This document shows positions 1 through 9,155 of a DNA stretch of 64,000 nt, piece after piece; position 1 is the first letter of the stretch, and every line of letters starts with the position of its first letter. The notes under the pieces were generated by a model. That model made no database searches. It was not told the DNA's origin and worked only from the letters and a program-made list of their open reading frames with translations. The position numbers and the translations under genes are program-made. This DNA is from Modestobacter sp. VKM Ac-2985 (GTDB lineage Bacteria > Actinomycetota > Actinomycetes > Mycobacteriales > Geodermatophilaceae), in NCBI RefSeq assembly GCF_026967925.1, contig NZ_JAPVBI010000002.1, positions 735,628-799,627 of the forward strand. The letters run 5' to 3'.

Positions 1-467
1 TCGTTGGTGACGCCGATCCTCGCCACGGCTGCGTCGGCGGCGTCGTTGGTGACCCCGATTCGGGCGACGGCTGCGTCAGCGGCGTCGTTGGTGACGCCGA
101 TCCGCTCCACGGCGCCGTCCGCAGCGTCGTTGGTGACGCCGATCCTCGCCACGGCTGCGTCGGCGGCGTCGTTGGTGACCCCGATTCGGGCGACGGCTGC
201 GTCGGCGGCGTCGTTGGTGACCCCGATCCTGGCCACAGCGGCGTCGGCGTCGGCGCGGATCACGTCGATGCCGGCGATCGCCACCTCGGCCCGGTCGGCG
301 ATCCGCTCCATCCGATCGACGAGCGCACCGACGCGCTTCAGCAGCTGTTCTGCCTCGCCGAGAGCCCCCACCACCCGGGGCAGCAGGGCGAGGGCCTCGG
401 TGACGCCGTCACGGAGCCCCTCGGCGGCGTGCAGCACGTCCGACGGGCCGGGGAAGGGCAACTTCAC
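1..467 (-). CDS. 14-residue tandem-repeat protein, 3' end cut by window edge
   Basis: The reading frame runs off the left edge without a stop. The first ~65 residues are a charged, probably helical head (starts MKLPFPGPSDVLHAAEG). After that comes a 14-residue unit, VARIGVTNDAADAA, repeated about six times with few changes (period 42 bp). Fourteen residues is two heptads, and the I/V/A spacing suits a long amphipathic helix or coiled coil; no signal peptide or membrane segment is visible. Third-base patterns also recur every three units (126 bp), so it grew by recent multi-unit duplication. The GTG start is chosen because a TAGCCT -10 hexamer ends 6 nt upstream, as in other leaderless genes here. 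Function unknown; an envelope or cytoskeleton-associated helix is only a guess. Confidence 0.75.
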   Translation of the reverse strand, partial: MKLPFPGPSDVLHAAEGLRDGVTEALALLPRVVGALGEAEQLLKRVGALVDRMERIADRAEVAIAGIDVIRADADAAVARIGVTNDAADAAVARIGVTNDAADAAVARIGVTNDAADGAVERIGVTNDAADAAVARIGVTNDAADAAVARIGVTN

Positions 468-473
468 GGCCAG

Positions 474-479
474 AGGCTA
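474..479 (-). promoter_or_regulatory. -10 hexamer of a leaderless promoter (TAGCCT)
   Basis: TAGCCT reads on the minus strand and ends 6 nt before the GTG at 467, the spacing expected when transcription starts at the start codon. The rest of the 468-666 gap holds no gene. A TATCGT at 579-584 on the plus strand is a candidate -10 for the divergent LCP gene. Confidence 0.55.
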
Positions 480-666
480 CGGTCCTGCAGGTCAGTCCGC
501 CGGTCGAGAGCCGTTGCACACTGTGACCGATCAGTTCCTCACCCGCGCGTCCCGGCCGGTCGGGCGGTCGACCGCCCGTATCGTGGAGCGGTCGCACCGG
601 CGGCGGTCTGCGGCCGCCCGGGGTGGGACGACCGGGCAGCGAGCGACTGCCGACAACGACGATGGG

Positions 667-2937
667 ATGTCGACGCCGGTGGCGGATCAGCCGACGCGGG
701 ACGGGGCCGACGGCGGTCCCCGACGCGACGACCGGTCTCCCGGCGCCGTCCCGCCTGCCTCTGGTCACGCCGGGGACGGCCCGGCCGCGCCGCTGACCGT
801 CGCCGAGCTGCTCGCCCGCTCGGGCACCGGGGTCCGCCGGCGACGGGCGGACCGCCGGGAGGCCGGTGAGCTCACGGGCCGTCAGCAACCGGTCGACGAC
901 GCCGGGACCCCGCTGTGGCAGCCCGGTGCGGACAGGGACGACGCACCCGCACGGCCGGGCGGCCCGGCCTCGTCCGACGGACCCGGCCTCCGGGGTGGCT
1001 GGCGGGACCGCCCGCAGCCGCCCGTCGTCCCCTCGCCGCCGGTGCTGCCGACCGGCTGGCAGCCGGCGATGCCCGCACCGGTCTCCGAGCCGGAGCCGGC
1101 CGCCCCGACCGACGAGCCCGGCATCCGGGTCGCCCGCCCGCCGGCCGCCCCGCCCGGGTCGCGCAGGTACTCGCCTCCGGCCGAGCCGGCGACGCCGACC
1201 GCGGGCCGTCGCCCCCCGGTTCCCGCCGCCACGCCGAACGGGTCGGGCTGGCGTCCCCCCGCCGTCCCGGAGAGCTCGAGGCCGCCAGCCGGCAACAGCC
1301 CGGCTGCGGCACCGCCGGCAGCGTCCGTGCCCGTGCCCCCCCGGCCGGTCCCGCGTGCGGCGCCCGTGGCGTCCCCGGCCGCACCCCCGGGACCGCTGTC
1401 GTCCCCGCGACCGGTGGCCCACTCTCCGGCGCCGCCGCAGTACTCGGTCCCGGTGCCCGGGGTCCGGCGCAGCCTGCCGGTGCCGCCCATCCCCGGCCGG
1501 GACGTGCCCGTCGTCCCCGGGGGCGCGACGGTCGCCGACCTGTCCACGCCCCGACCACCTGCCGGGCCGTTCCGCCGCCGGGCGACCCGGGTCGCGCTCG
1601 CGCTGGTGGCCATGTTCGGCCTGGTGGCCGTCTACTACGTCGGCCTGTACTTCTACGCCGACCACTCGATCGACCGGGTCGACGCGCTGGTCACCGACGG
1701 GCCCGAGGTGCTGGCGCCGCAGCTACAGGAGACCTCGTCGACCTACCTGGTGGTCGGCACCGGCCTGCCCGGGCGCAGTGGACTGCCTGCCGTCAGCACC
1801 GTGGTGGCGCACGTCTCCGCAGGCGGCGAGCAGGCCGCACTGATCAGCGTGCCCCCCACAGCACTGGCCGACACCCCGATCTGCCTGTCGGCGGACGGCG
1901 ACCTGCGCCAGTCGGTGACCGAGCCCTTCGCCGCCGCGCTGCTCGACGGCGGCCCCTCCTGCCTGGTCCGGTCGGTGCAGCAGCTGACCGGCCTGCGGGT
2001 CGACCACTACGTGTCCGTCGACCTCGCCCGGCTGCCCGGCATGGTCGAGGCGCTCGGCGGGGTCTCGGTCTGCCCGGGGACGGGTGGCCTCCAGCTGGCC
2101 GGCGCAGACGTGGCCGGCTACCTGCAGCCCACCGCGTCCGGCGCCGACGTCACCGGCGCAGCGGTGGCCGAACGAGAGCAGCGGGTGCTCCTCTCGGCAC
2201 TGGACTCCGCCCTGGCGGACAGCACGCTGGCCGACCCGCTCACCCTCACCCGGTTCCTCTCCCGCGCCGGCGACGCGTTCACCGTGGACGCGGAGACGAC
2301 GCTGGGCGACCTCCGGACCTTCGGGGCCACCGTGGGCGAGCTGTCCGGCAGCGCGATCGAGCGCGCCGGGCTCCCGGTCGCCGAGGTGGGCCACGTGCCC
2401 AGTGGGAGCGACCAGGCGGTGGTCGTCGTCGACGCCACCGCGACCCGGCAGCTCTTCGACTCGGTGATCGAGACCGGCCGGCTGCCCGTCCCGACTGATG
2501 GTGACGGCGCCGGCGCGGCGCCGACCGACCCGGCGCCAGTGGTCGACCCGGTACCCGCCGGGACGACGGTCTCCGTGGCGCCGGCCGGGGTGACGGTGGA
2601 CGTGCTGGACGGGTCCGGCGCCGGGCGCACCGGCGAGGTGGCCGACGGTCTGGCCGCCGCTGGGTTCCGGGTCGGCGCCCGGGGCGTCGAACCGGCCACC
2701 GTGGACCGCACCGTGGTCCGGTACGGCCCGGCGGCGCTGGAGCCGGCGCGCACGGTGGCGGCGGCCGTGCCCGGAGCCGTGCTGGTGGAGACCGCCCTGG
2801 TCGGCTCGGCGGTGCAGCTGGTCGTCGGGCCGGACCTCACCGGCTTGGCTCCCGTGGAGATCGGCACCCCGGTGCCGACGACAGCGGCCCCGGACCCCGC
2901 TGTCGCGGAGGCCGAGGCCGCATCGTCCTGCAGCTGA
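667..2937 (+). CDS. LCP (LytR-CpsA-Psr) family protein with LytR_C domain
   Basis: About 756 residues. A Pro/Ala/Arg-rich cytoplasmic region (1-300) is followed by one membrane helix (about 305-328), an extracytoplasmic LCP-like domain (about 345-510) and a C-terminal LytR_C domain (about 640-730, starting VTVDVLDGSG). LCP proteins transfer glycopolymers such as arabinogalactan or teichoic acid to peptidoglycan. The fold signature VRSVQQLTGLRVDHYVSVD is clear, but the usual R-S-D-T and P-R-D motifs that supply phosphate-binding Arg/Asp read AVST and PPTA, so catalysis is doubtful. The frame is open back to base 4, but upstream of 667 that is only the antisense of the repeat gene; the ATG at 667 follows a plausible TATCGT -10. 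The start is moderately certain. Confidence 0.8.
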   Translation: MSTPVADQPTRDGADGGPRRDDRSPGAVPPASGHAGDGPAAPLTVAELLARSGTGVRRRRADRREAGELTGRQQPVDDAGTPLWQPGADRDDAPARPGGPASSDGPGLRGGWRDRPQPPVVPSPPVLPTGWQPAMPAPVSEPEPAAPTDEPGIRVARPPAAPPGSRRYSPPAEPATPTAGRRPPVPAATPNGSGWRPPAVPESSRPPAGNSPAAAPPAASVPVPPRPVPRAAPVASPAAPPGPLSSPRPVAHSPAPPQYSVPVPGVRRSLPVPPIPGRDVPVVPGGATVADLSTPRPPAGPFRRRATRVALALVAMFGLVAVYYVGLYFYADHSIDRVDALVTDGPEVLAPQLQETSSTYLVVGTGLPGRSGLPAVSTVVAHVSAGGEQAALISVPPTALADTPICLSADGDLRQSVTEPFAAALLDGGPSCLVRSVQQLTGLRVDHYVSVDLARLPGMVEALGGVSVCPGTGGLQLAGADVAGYLQPTASGADVTGAAVAEREQRVLLSALDSALADSTLADPLTLTRFLSRAGDAFTVDAETTLGDLRTFGATVGELSGSAIERAGLPVAEVGHVPSGSDQAVVVVDATATRQLFDSVIETGRLPVPTDGDGAGAAPTDPAPVVDPVPAGTTVSVAPAGVTVDVLDGSGAGRTGEVADGLAAAGFRVGARGVEPATVDRTVVRYGPAALEPARTVAAAVPGAVLVETALVGSAVQLVVGPDLTGLAPVEIGTPVPTTAAPDPAVAEAEAASSCS

Positions 2938-2958
2938 GCGGCGGGACAGCCGCTCAGC
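2933..2958. terminator. bidirectional terminator hairpin between the LCP gene and pstB
   Basis: Perfect 10-bp arms (GCTGAGCGGC / GCCGCTCAGC) around a 6-nt loop, lying between two convergent genes. The LCP stop codon is inside the left arm and pstB ends 7 bp to the right. Confidence 0.75.
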
Positions 2959-2964
2959 GGAGCA

Positions 2965-3744
2965 TCACCCGAACCGGCCGGAGATGTAGTCCTCCGTCGC
3001 CTTCTCGTCGGGGTTGCTGAAGATCTTCTCGGTGGGGTTGTACTCGATCAGCCGGCCCGGCTGACCCACCCCGTTGAGGTTGAAGAACCCGGTCGTCTCG
3101 CTGACCCGCGCGGCCTGCTGCATGTTGTGGGTGACGATGACGATGGTGAACTGCTCCTTGAGCTCCATCATCAGGTCCTCCACGGCCAGCGTGGAGATCG
3201 GGTCGAGGGCCGAGCAGGGCTCGTCCATCAGCAGCACCTCGGGCTGGACGGCGATGGCCCGGGCGATGCAGAGCCGCTGCTGCTGACCACCGGAGAGCCC
3301 CGAGCCCGGGCGGTTCAGCCGGTCCTTGACCTCGTTCCAGAGGTTCGCGCCCTTGAGGGAACGCTCGACCAGGTCGTCCATGTCGCTCTTGCTGGTCTTC
3401 TTGGCGTTCAGCCGCAGGCCCGCCGCGACGTTGTCGTAGATCGACATCGTCGGGAACGGGTTCGGCCGCTGGAAGACCATGCCGATCTGCCGGCGGACGT
3501 CGACCGGGTCGACGTCGGAGCCGTAGAGGTCCTGCCCCTCGATGACGACCTTCCCCTCGACGCGCGCGCCGGGGATCACCTCGTGCATCCGGTTGAGGGC
3601 ACGGAGGAACGTCGACTTGCCGCAGCCCGAGGGCCCGATCAGGGCGGTGATGCTGCGCGGCTCGATGGACAGGTTGACGCCTTCCACGGCCTTGAAGTTG
3701 CCGTAGTAGATGTCCAGGTCCGAGACGTCGATGCGCTTGGCCAC
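2965..3744 (-). CDS. pstB: phosphate ABC transporter ATPase PstB
   Basis: 259-residue ATPase that powers high-affinity phosphate import on the cytoplasmic face of PstA/PstC. Walker [11 protein letters not shown]-loop (VFQRPNPFP), signature LSGGQQQR, Walker B VLLMDEP and the H-loop (IVTHNMQQ) are all present, and the length is normal. The frame stays open far upstream, but that part is antisense to pstA; the GTG at 3744 has a strong GGAGGA site 7-8 nt before it and gives the family N-terminus [15 protein letters not shown]. Last gene of pstSCAB, 23 bp after pstA. Confidence 0.97.
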   Translation of the reverse strand: MAKRIDVSDLDIYYGNFKAVEGVNLSIEPRSITALIGPSGCGKSTFLRALNRMHEVIPGARVEGKVVIEGQDLYGSDVDPVDVRRQIGMVFQRPNPFPTMSIYDNVAAGLRLNAKKTSKSDMDDLVERSLKGANLWNEVKDRLNRPGSGLSGGQQQRLCIARAIAVQPEVLLMDEPCSALDPISTLAVEDLMMELKEQFTIVIVTHNMQQAARVSETTGFFNLNGVGQPGRLIEYNPTEKIFSNPDEKATEDYISGRFG

Positions 3745-3767
3745 GTGGTGTTCCTCCGGGTTCCGGG

Positions 3768-4856
3768 TCAGCGACTGGTCTTGGGGGCGAAGAGGCGGCT
3801 GATCAGGCGGGCGACCACGTTGAGGCCCATGACCAGCATGATGAGGACCAGGGCTGCTGTCCAGGCCCGGTCGATCGCATCCTGTGGTGGCACGCCCGGC
3901 TGGGTGAGCTGGTAGTAGGCGTAGACCGGGAGGGTCGCCATCCGCCCGTCGAACGCGTTGAAGTTCAGGGCGTTGGTGATGCCGACCGTGATCAGCAGCG
4001 GCGCGGTCTCCCCGATCACCCGGGCGATGGCCAGGGTGACGCCGGTGGCCAGGCCGGCGATGGCGGTCGGGATGACCACCTTGAGGATCGTGCGCCACTT
4101 GGGCACGCCGAGGGCGTAGGCGGCCTCGCGGAGCTCGTTCGGGACGAGCTTGAGCACCTCCTCCGCGGAACGCACGACCACGGGGATCATCAGCACCGAC
4201 AGCGCCACCGCGCCCATGATCCCCAGCCGCACCCCCGGGCCGAAGATGAGCACGAACAGCGCGTAGGCGAAGAGGCCGGCGACGATCGAGGGGATGCCGG
4301 TCATCACGTCGATGAAGAAGGTGATCGACCGCTTGAGCCGGCCGGTGCCGTACTCGACCAGGTAGATCGCGGTCATCAGGCCGATCGGCACCGAGATCAG
4401 CGTGGTGAGCAGCGTGATGATCAACGTGCCCATGAGCGCGTGGTACGCGCCGCCGCCCGGGCCGATGACGCCCTGCAGGGACGCGCTGAAGAACTCGGCG
4501 TCGAAGCGCTCCGCCCCGCGGCGGATGACCTCGTAGACCAGCGAGACCAGCGGCACCATCGCGATGCCGAAGGCGCTGACCACCAGGCAGGTGACCAGCC
4601 GGTCGACCGCCTTGCGCGGCCCTTCGGTGACCCGGGAGAGCAGGTAGGTGCCGAGCGTGCCGAGCACCACGGTGTAGATGACGAACAGCACGATGTTCCA
4701 GCTGGTCAGCAGACCGATCGCCAGCGCGAGGACGGCGGCGGCGCCGAACACCGCCCACGGCACCCACGGCGCCTGCTTCTCATGGCCGCCCAGGGCGCCC
4801 TGGGACGGCGCAGAGGTGTCCGGTCCGGCGCTGGGCTGCTGGGTGGAGGTGCTCAT
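3768..4856 (-). CDS. pstA: phosphate ABC transporter permease PstA
   Basis: 362-residue inner-membrane permease. A hydrophilic N-terminus of about 30 residues is followed by several membrane helices; the cytoplasmic coupling loop is recognisable in the stretch [14 protein letters not shown], as in MetI-type permeases. It pairs with PstC to form the translocation channel. The ATG at 4856 is chosen over an upstream in-frame start because it shares one base with the pstC stop (TGATG), indicating translational coupling. Length is somewhat above typical PstA because of two extra N-terminal hydrophobic segments (residues about 35-75). Confidence 0.95.
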   Translation of the reverse strand: MSTSTQQPSAGPDTSAPSQGALGGHEKQAPWVPWAVFGAAAVLALAIGLLTSWNIVLFVIYTVVLGTLGTYLLSRVTEGPRKAVDRLVTCLVVSAFGIAMVPLVSLVYEVIRRGAERFDAEFFSASLQGVIGPGGGAYHALMGTLIITLLTTLISVPIGLMTAIYLVEYGTGRLKRSITFFIDVMTGIPSIVAGLFAYALFVLIFGPGVRLGIMGAVALSVLMIPVVVRSAEEVLKLVPNELREAAYALGVPKWRTILKVVIPTAIAGLATGVTLAIARVIGETAPLLITVGITNALNFNAFDGRMATLPVYAYYQLTQPGVPPQDAIDRAWTAALVLIMLVMGLNVVARLISRLFAPKTSR

Positions 4857-5803
4857 CAGTTGGCTCCGGAGAAGTCGGACCGGCGGTTGACGACCCACCG
4901 GGCGAGCATGTTGACCAGGAGGGTGATCACGAACAGCGCCAGCCCGCTGGCGATCAGGGTGTTGACGGCGAGTCCGGTCGACTCCGGGAACTGCAGGGCG
5001 ATGTTCGCCGCGATCGTCTGCGGGTTGGCGCTCGAGATGAGCGCCCAGGTGATCCCGGCGGCCGACCCGGACAGGATGATCGCCACGGCCATGGTCTCGC
5101 CGAGGGCGCGCCCCAGGCCGAGCATCGAGCCGCCGATGACACCGGACTTGCCGTAGGGGATGACGGCCATCTTGATCATCTCCCAGCGGGTGGCGCCCAG
5201 GGCGAGGGCGGCCTCGGTGTGCAGCGTCGGGACCTGGCTGAACACCTCGCGGGAGATGGCGCTGACGATCGGCAGGATCATCACGGCGAGCACCAGGCCG
5301 ATGGTGAGCATGGTGCGGCCGGTCGAGGAGACCGGACCGGCGAAGAACGGGATGAACCCGAGGTTCTCCTCCAGCCAGCGGTAGAACGGCACCAGCCGCG
5401 GGGCGAGCCAGAAGATGCCCCAGAAGCCGTAGACGATGCTCGGGATCGCGGCCAGCAGGTCGACCACGTAGCCCAGCCCGGCAGCCAGCTTGCGCGGCGC
5501 GTAGAAGGTGATGAACAGCGCGATCGCCACCGCCAGCGGCGTGGCGACCAGCAGGGCGATCACCGCGGAGAGCAGGGTGCCGAAGATCAGCGGCCCGATG
5601 TAGGAAGCCAGGCCACCGTCGCCCGGGATCTCGTCTGCCGACGCCGTCAGCGCCGGGACCGACTCGCTGATCAGGAAGACGGCCACTCCGGCGAGGATGA
5701 CCAGGATGAGGATGCCCGCGCCCTTGGCGGTGCCGGCGAAGATGCGGTCACCGGGCCGGCTCTTGGGCTGCTGGGCGGGTGGTGCGCTGGTGGTGGAGGT
5801 CAC
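4856..5803 (-). CDS. pstC: phosphate ABC transporter permease PstC
   Basis: 315-residue permease partner of PstA. Six or so hydrophobic helices; the coupling-loop motif is visible as ALALGATRWEMIKMAV, and the loop before it carries the conserved region IVYGFWGIFWLAP. GTG start preceded by CCGGAG. It overlaps pstA by one base and lies about 124 bp downstream of pstS, consistent with one operon in which pstS may also be expressed separately at higher level. Confidence 0.95.
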   Translation of the reverse strand: MTSTTSAPPAQQPKSRPGDRIFAGTAKGAGILILVILAGVAVFLISESVPALTASADEIPGDGGLASYIGPLIFGTLLSAVIALLVATPLAVAIALFITFYAPRKLAAGLGYVVDLLAAIPSIVYGFWGIFWLAPRLVPFYRWLEENLGFIPFFAGPVSSTGRTMLTIGLVLAVMILPIVSAISREVFSQVPTLHTEAALALGATRWEMIKMAVIPYGKSGVIGGSMLGLGRALGETMAVAIILSGSAAGITWALISSANPQTIAANIALQFPESTGLAVNTLIASGLALFVITLLVNMLARWVVNRRSDFSGAN

Positions 5804-5927
5804 CGATCGCTCCGGGGGGCTCGTACCGCTGGATGCTGGGAGGCGTGCAGTGGATCACGCGCCACGGCGGCCCGGGGTGTCCGGGTGGACACTCCGGGCC
5901 GCCGCAGCGCGCTGGTGACCGACTCGA

Positions 5928-7043
5928 TCAGCCGGCGGCCGTGATCGCGTCGATCGCGCCCTGCGCCTGCTCGCGCAGGTTGTCCGAGATCGGCGCGCTG
6001 CCCGCGGCGTCGGAGGCGGCCTGCTGGCCCTCCTCGCTGACCGCGTAGCTCATGAAGTCCGCGACCAGGTCGGCGGTCTCCTGGTCCTCGTACTCGACGC
6101 AGCCGACGTGGTAGCTGATCAGCACGATCGGGTAGTTGCCCGACTCGGTGGTGTCGCGGGCGAGCTCGATGGCGAAGTCGTACTCGCCGCGACCCTCCAG
6201 CGTCTCCGAGTTCTCCACCACGGCGGCGGCGGCCTCGGCGGTGGGCTCGACGAACTCCTCGCCGACGCCGATGTTCGCGACACCCAGGTCGCCGGCCTGG
6301 CTCAGGTCGGCGTAGCCGATGCTGCCGTTGCCGGCCCCGACCGCGCTGACCACGCCGGAGGTGCCCTGGGCGGCCTCGCCACCGGAGACCGGCCAGTCAC
6401 CACTGGCCTCGTGCGGCCACGCGTCGCCGGCTGCGGCGACCAGGTACTCGGTGAAGTTCTCCGTGGTGCCCGACTCGTCGCTCCGGTTGACCGGGGTGAT
6501 CGGGAGGTCCGGGAGGGTGGCGTCCGGGTTGTCCGCGGCGATCGCCGGGTCGTTCCAGGTGGTGATCTCCTGGTTGAAGATCCCGGCGAGGACCTCGGGG
6601 GAGAGGTTCAGCTCGTCGACGCCCTCGAGGTTGTAGACGACGGCGATCGGCGCGATGTAGTTCGCCAGCTCGAAGATGCCGGACTCGCCGCAGCGCTCCT
6701 CGGCCAGCGCGAGCTCCTCCTCGTCCAGCGCGGCGTCCGAGCCGGCGAAGTCGGTGCCGCCGGCGAGGAACTGCTCACGGCCGCCGCCCGAGCCGATCGG
6801 GTCGTAGTTGACCGTGACGTCGGGCTGGACGCTCGAGTAGCCGGCGGTCCAGCCCTGCATGGCCGCCTGCTGGCTGCTCGCGCCGGCGCCGACGAGAGTG
6901 CCGCTGAGCTCCTCGCCGCTACCGCCCTCAGCAGCGGTGGCCGGGTCGGTCTCCTCGTTCGAGGCGCCACACGCGGCGAGAGCGAGGGTGGCGGCGAGCG
7001 CTGCGGACACGGCTGCGGCGCGCGTCGTGGTGCTGAGCTTCAA
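5928..7043 (-). CDS. pstS: phosphate-binding lipoprotein PstS
   Basis: 371-residue periplasm-side phosphate receptor. An N-terminal signal with lipobox (LALAAC) predicts lipid anchoring. Phosphate-contact motifs are visible: GAGASSQQ near the start, SGGGREQF, and the NRSDESGTTENF segment that cradles the anion. The start is a TTG at 7043: it gives the signal peptide MKLSTTTRAAAVSAALAA and has an AAAGG site 8 nt upstream, whereas longer in-frame starts would place a non-signal stretch in front. First gene of the pst operon, with a PHO box about 105 bp upstream. Confidence 0.95.
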   Translation of the reverse strand: MKLSTTTRAAAVSAALAATLALAACGASNEETDPATAAEGGSGEELSGTLVGAGASSQQAAMQGWTAGYSSVQPDVTVNYDPIGSGGGREQFLAGGTDFAGSDAALDEEELALAEERCGESGIFELANYIAPIAVVYNLEGVDELNLSPEVLAGIFNQEITTWNDPAIAADNPDATLPDLPITPVNRSDESGTTENFTEYLVAAAGDAWPHEASGDWPVSGGEAAQGTSGVVSAVGAGNGSIGYADLSQAGDLGVANIGVGEEFVEPTAEAAAAVVENSETLEGRGEYDFAIELARDTTESGNYPIVLISYHVGCVEYEDQETADLVADFMSYAVSEEGQQAASDAAGSAPISDNLREQAQGAIDAITAAG

Positions 7044-7147
7044 CTCAGTGGCCTTTCGACTGGTGTGTGCCCGGACGTCGGAGCCGGGCAGGGAAGATCG
7101 AACGACGAGGACGCTAAGCAGCCCAGGTGGACGGATCCGGGTAGCTC

Positions 7148-7165
7148 GATGAACGCCGCGTGAAC
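7148..7165 (-). promoter_or_regulatory. PHO box upstream of pstS
   Basis: On the minus strand two 7-bp direct repeats, GTTCACG and GTTCATC, are separated by CGGC, giving the 11-bp period of actinobacterial PHO boxes bound by PhoP/RegX3-type regulators. It lies about 105 bp before the pstS TTG, suited to activation under phosphate limitation. SenX3/RegX3 are encoded at 41127-43096. Confidence 0.75.
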
Positions 7166-7283
7166 GCAGACTGAGACTTGGCCCACGAATCGACAGACGG
7201 TGTACGTCCAACGGGTGAACCGCCGCGTGGCGGGGTGCCGACGGGTGGTGCGAGGCCCTCGACGGACCGGAGCGGCAGGTTGC

Positions 7284-8252
7284 TCAGGGCGAGGGTGTGC
7301 GCCGCCAGGAGACGTCGACGGCGTGCCGGTTGAACCCGCTCCGCTCGTACAGCGCGACGGCGGCGGTGTTCTCCTCCTCGACGTAGAGGAGCACGGCGGA
7401 CAGGCCGGAGGCGCGCAGGTGCGCCAGCCCGGCGTCGGTCAGGGCCCGGCCCAACCGCATCCCCTGCGCGTCCGGGTCGATGCCGAGCACGTAGACCTCG
7501 CCGATGGGCTCGTCGCCGACGTCGCCGGCCGGGTGCACCTTGGTCCAGTGGAAGCCGAGCAGCCGGGGCCCGTCCGGCTCGTCCCGCCAGGCCAGGAAGA
7601 ACCCGGCCGGGTCGAACCAGGCCTCCGCCTCGCGCAGGGCGAGGTCGCCGCGGGTCCAGCGGCCCTGCTCCGGGTGGGAGGCGAAGGCGCGGGCGTTCAC
7701 CCGCAGCCAGGCGTCCTCGTCGGTGCCCGGCCGGAACGTCGTGACGGACACCCCGGTCGGCAGCTCGAGCCGCGGGTCGGGGTCGACCCCGTCCAGCGGG
7801 CGGCGCATCTGCAGCAGGACGCGGGCACGGTCGTAGCCGCGGCCGCGGGCGAGCTCGGCCGACCCGGGCAGCTCGCCGTGCGCCCACACCCGCAGCGGGC
7901 GGTCGCCGGCGAGCTCCTCGAGCCGGGCGACCAGGGCGGTGCCCACGCCGCGGCGACGGCTGCCCGGGGCCACGACCAGCTCCGCCTCGGCCTCCGGGTC
8001 GCCGGGTGGGAGCTCCAGCCGGGCGTAGCCGAGGAGCGTGCCGGCGTCGTCCCTCGCGGTGAGGTCGGCGCCACCGACCGGGCCGCCGTGCTGCAGTCGC
8101 AGCTCGGACTCCTCGGAGACCGGCCGGACCCCGTCGGCGGCAAGCGCCGACTGGAGCAGCGCCCGGACCTCCTGCACGGCCGCGGCGGGCAGCCGTTCGG
8201 TGACCTCGACCAGCACCGGGCTCAGCGGACCGTGGTCAGGAGAGCGGGACAC
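7284..8252 (-). CDS. mshD: mycothiol synthase MshD
   Basis: 322-residue tandem GNAT acetyltransferase that acetylates desacetylmycothiol (Cys-GlcN-Ins) with acetyl-CoA in the last step of mycothiol synthesis. Both GNAT halves are present; acetyl-CoA-binding loops read [15 protein letters not shown] (first half) and [14 protein letters not shown] (second half), and the C-terminus has the typical [18 protein letters not shown]. It overlaps the 3' end of glnR by 17 bp on the same strand, and the glnR-mshD-pst neighbourhood matches the mycobacterial order. mshA, the first enzyme of the pathway, is at 34402. Confidence 0.95.
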   Translation of the reverse strand: MSRSPDHGPLSPVLVEVTERLPAAAVQEVRALLQSALAADGVRPVSEESELRLQHGGPVGGADLTARDDAGTLLGYARLELPPGDPEAEAELVVAPGSRRRGVGTALVARLEELAGDRPLRVWAHGELPGSAELARGRGYDRARVLLQMRRPLDGVDPDPRLELPTGVSVTTFRPGTDEDAWLRVNARAFASHPEQGRWTRGDLALREAEAWFDPAGFFLAWRDEPDGPRLLGFHWTKVHPAGDVGDEPIGEVYVLGIDPDAQGMRLGRALTDAGLAHLRASGLSAVLLYVEEENTAAVALYERSGFNRHAVDVSWRRTPSP

Positions 8253-8973
8253 CGGTGCCGGCTGCCGCCACGTTCGCGGCGGCGGCCGCGTCGGCGACCT
8301 GCTGGTCGAGCTTGTAGCCGACGTTGCGGACGGTGCCGATCAGCGCCTCGTGCTCGGTGCCGAGCTTGGCGCGCAGTCGACGGACGTGCACGTCGACGGT
8401 GCGGGTGCCACCGAAGTAGTCATAGCCCCAGATCTCCTGCAGCAGCTGGGCCCGGGAGAAGACCCGGCCCGGGTGCTGGGCGAGGTACTTGAGGAGCTCG
8501 AACTCCTTGTAGGTGAGGTCGAGGGGGCGCCCGCGCAGCTTCGCCGAGTAGCTGTGCTCGTCGATCACCAGCTCGCCGGCCCTGGTCACGCCGCCCTCCG
8601 ACCCGTCGGCCGGGGCGGTGGCAGCCAGCCGGCGGGCGGTGGCCCACTTGAGCCGCGCGTCGACCTCGGCCGGGCCCGCGGTCTCGAGCACGACGTCGTC
8701 GACGCCCCAGTCGGCCGACAGGGCGACGAGTCCGCCCTCGGACAGCACCGCCACCAGCGAGGCGGCGACGCCCGTCGAGGCCAGCAGCGAGCACAGGGTC
8801 CGCGCGGAGACGAGGTCGTGCCGGGCGTCGACCAGCACGACGTCCCCGGCGTCACCGTCGAGCAGGCTGGACAGCTCGGGCGCCACGACGCGCACCTGGT
8901 GGGCCAGCAGCCCGAGCGCGGGGAGGACCTCCGTGGTGGCCTGACGGGCCGAGGTCATGAGCACGAGTCGCAT
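8236..8973 (-). CDS. glnR: OmpR-family regulator GlnR
   Basis: 245-residue atypical response regulator, the global nitrogen regulator of actinobacteria. The receiver-like half (1-115) has VVLVDARHD around the phospho-site position but no clear acidic pocket or partner kinase nearby, as is usual for GlnR. The winged-helix half (about 135-225) has [18 protein letters not shown] and the recognition-helix region [15 protein letters not shown]. The ATG follows a GAGGAG site by 5 nt. GlnR is assigned from sequence plus the conserved link with mshD; an orphan OmpR regulator of another regulon is less likely. Confidence 0.85.
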   Translation of the reverse strand: MRLVLMTSARQATTEVLPALGLLAHQVRVVAPELSSLLDGDAGDVVLVDARHDLVSARTLCSLLASTGVAASLVAVLSEGGLVALSADWGVDDVVLETAGPAEVDARLKWATARRLAATAPADGSEGGVTRAGELVIDEHSYSAKLRGRPLDLTYKEFELLKYLAQHPGRVFSRAQLLQEIWGYDYFGGTRTVDVHVRRLRAKLGTEHEALIGTVRNVGYKLDQQVADAAAAANVAAAGTGVPLS

Positions 8974-9143
8974 GTCGTCTCCTCACTGGGCGTACCCAGG
9001 CCGTCGACGGCGCTGTCGAGGTGAGAGGGCAGGATAGCGGACGTGCACCACAGTCCGGACGAACTGGTGAGGGACCGCACGGTCAGGTCGCGTCCCGGCG
9101 ACACGTCCACCCCGGTGCGCCCGGCGATGCGGGCCTCCTCTGC

Positions 9144-9149
9144 GAGGAT
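9144..9149 (+). promoter_or_regulatory. -10-like hexamer (GAGGAT), leaderless start
   Basis: GAGGAT ends 6 nt before the GTG at 9156, the same geometry as the better TANNNT boxes elsewhere in the window. The match is weaker (no initial T). Confidence 0.35.
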
Positions 9150-9155
9150 CCCGGG

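Noticed and set aside
1-260. Tandem repeats as a CRISPR array
   Set aside because: Repeats are contiguous with a 42-bp period, no unique spacers, and are codon-phased inside a protein.
4-666. Long forward open frame continuing upstream of the LCP gene to base 4
   Set aside because: It is the antisense of the 14-residue repeat gene. The minus-strand frame has a leaderless promoter and sensible repeats; the forward reading is low-complexity Ser/Ala/Thr.
3745-4767. N-terminal 341-residue extension of PstB
   Set aside because: Antisense to pstA; Arg/His/Pro-rich as expected for an opposite-frame shadow in GC-rich DNA.
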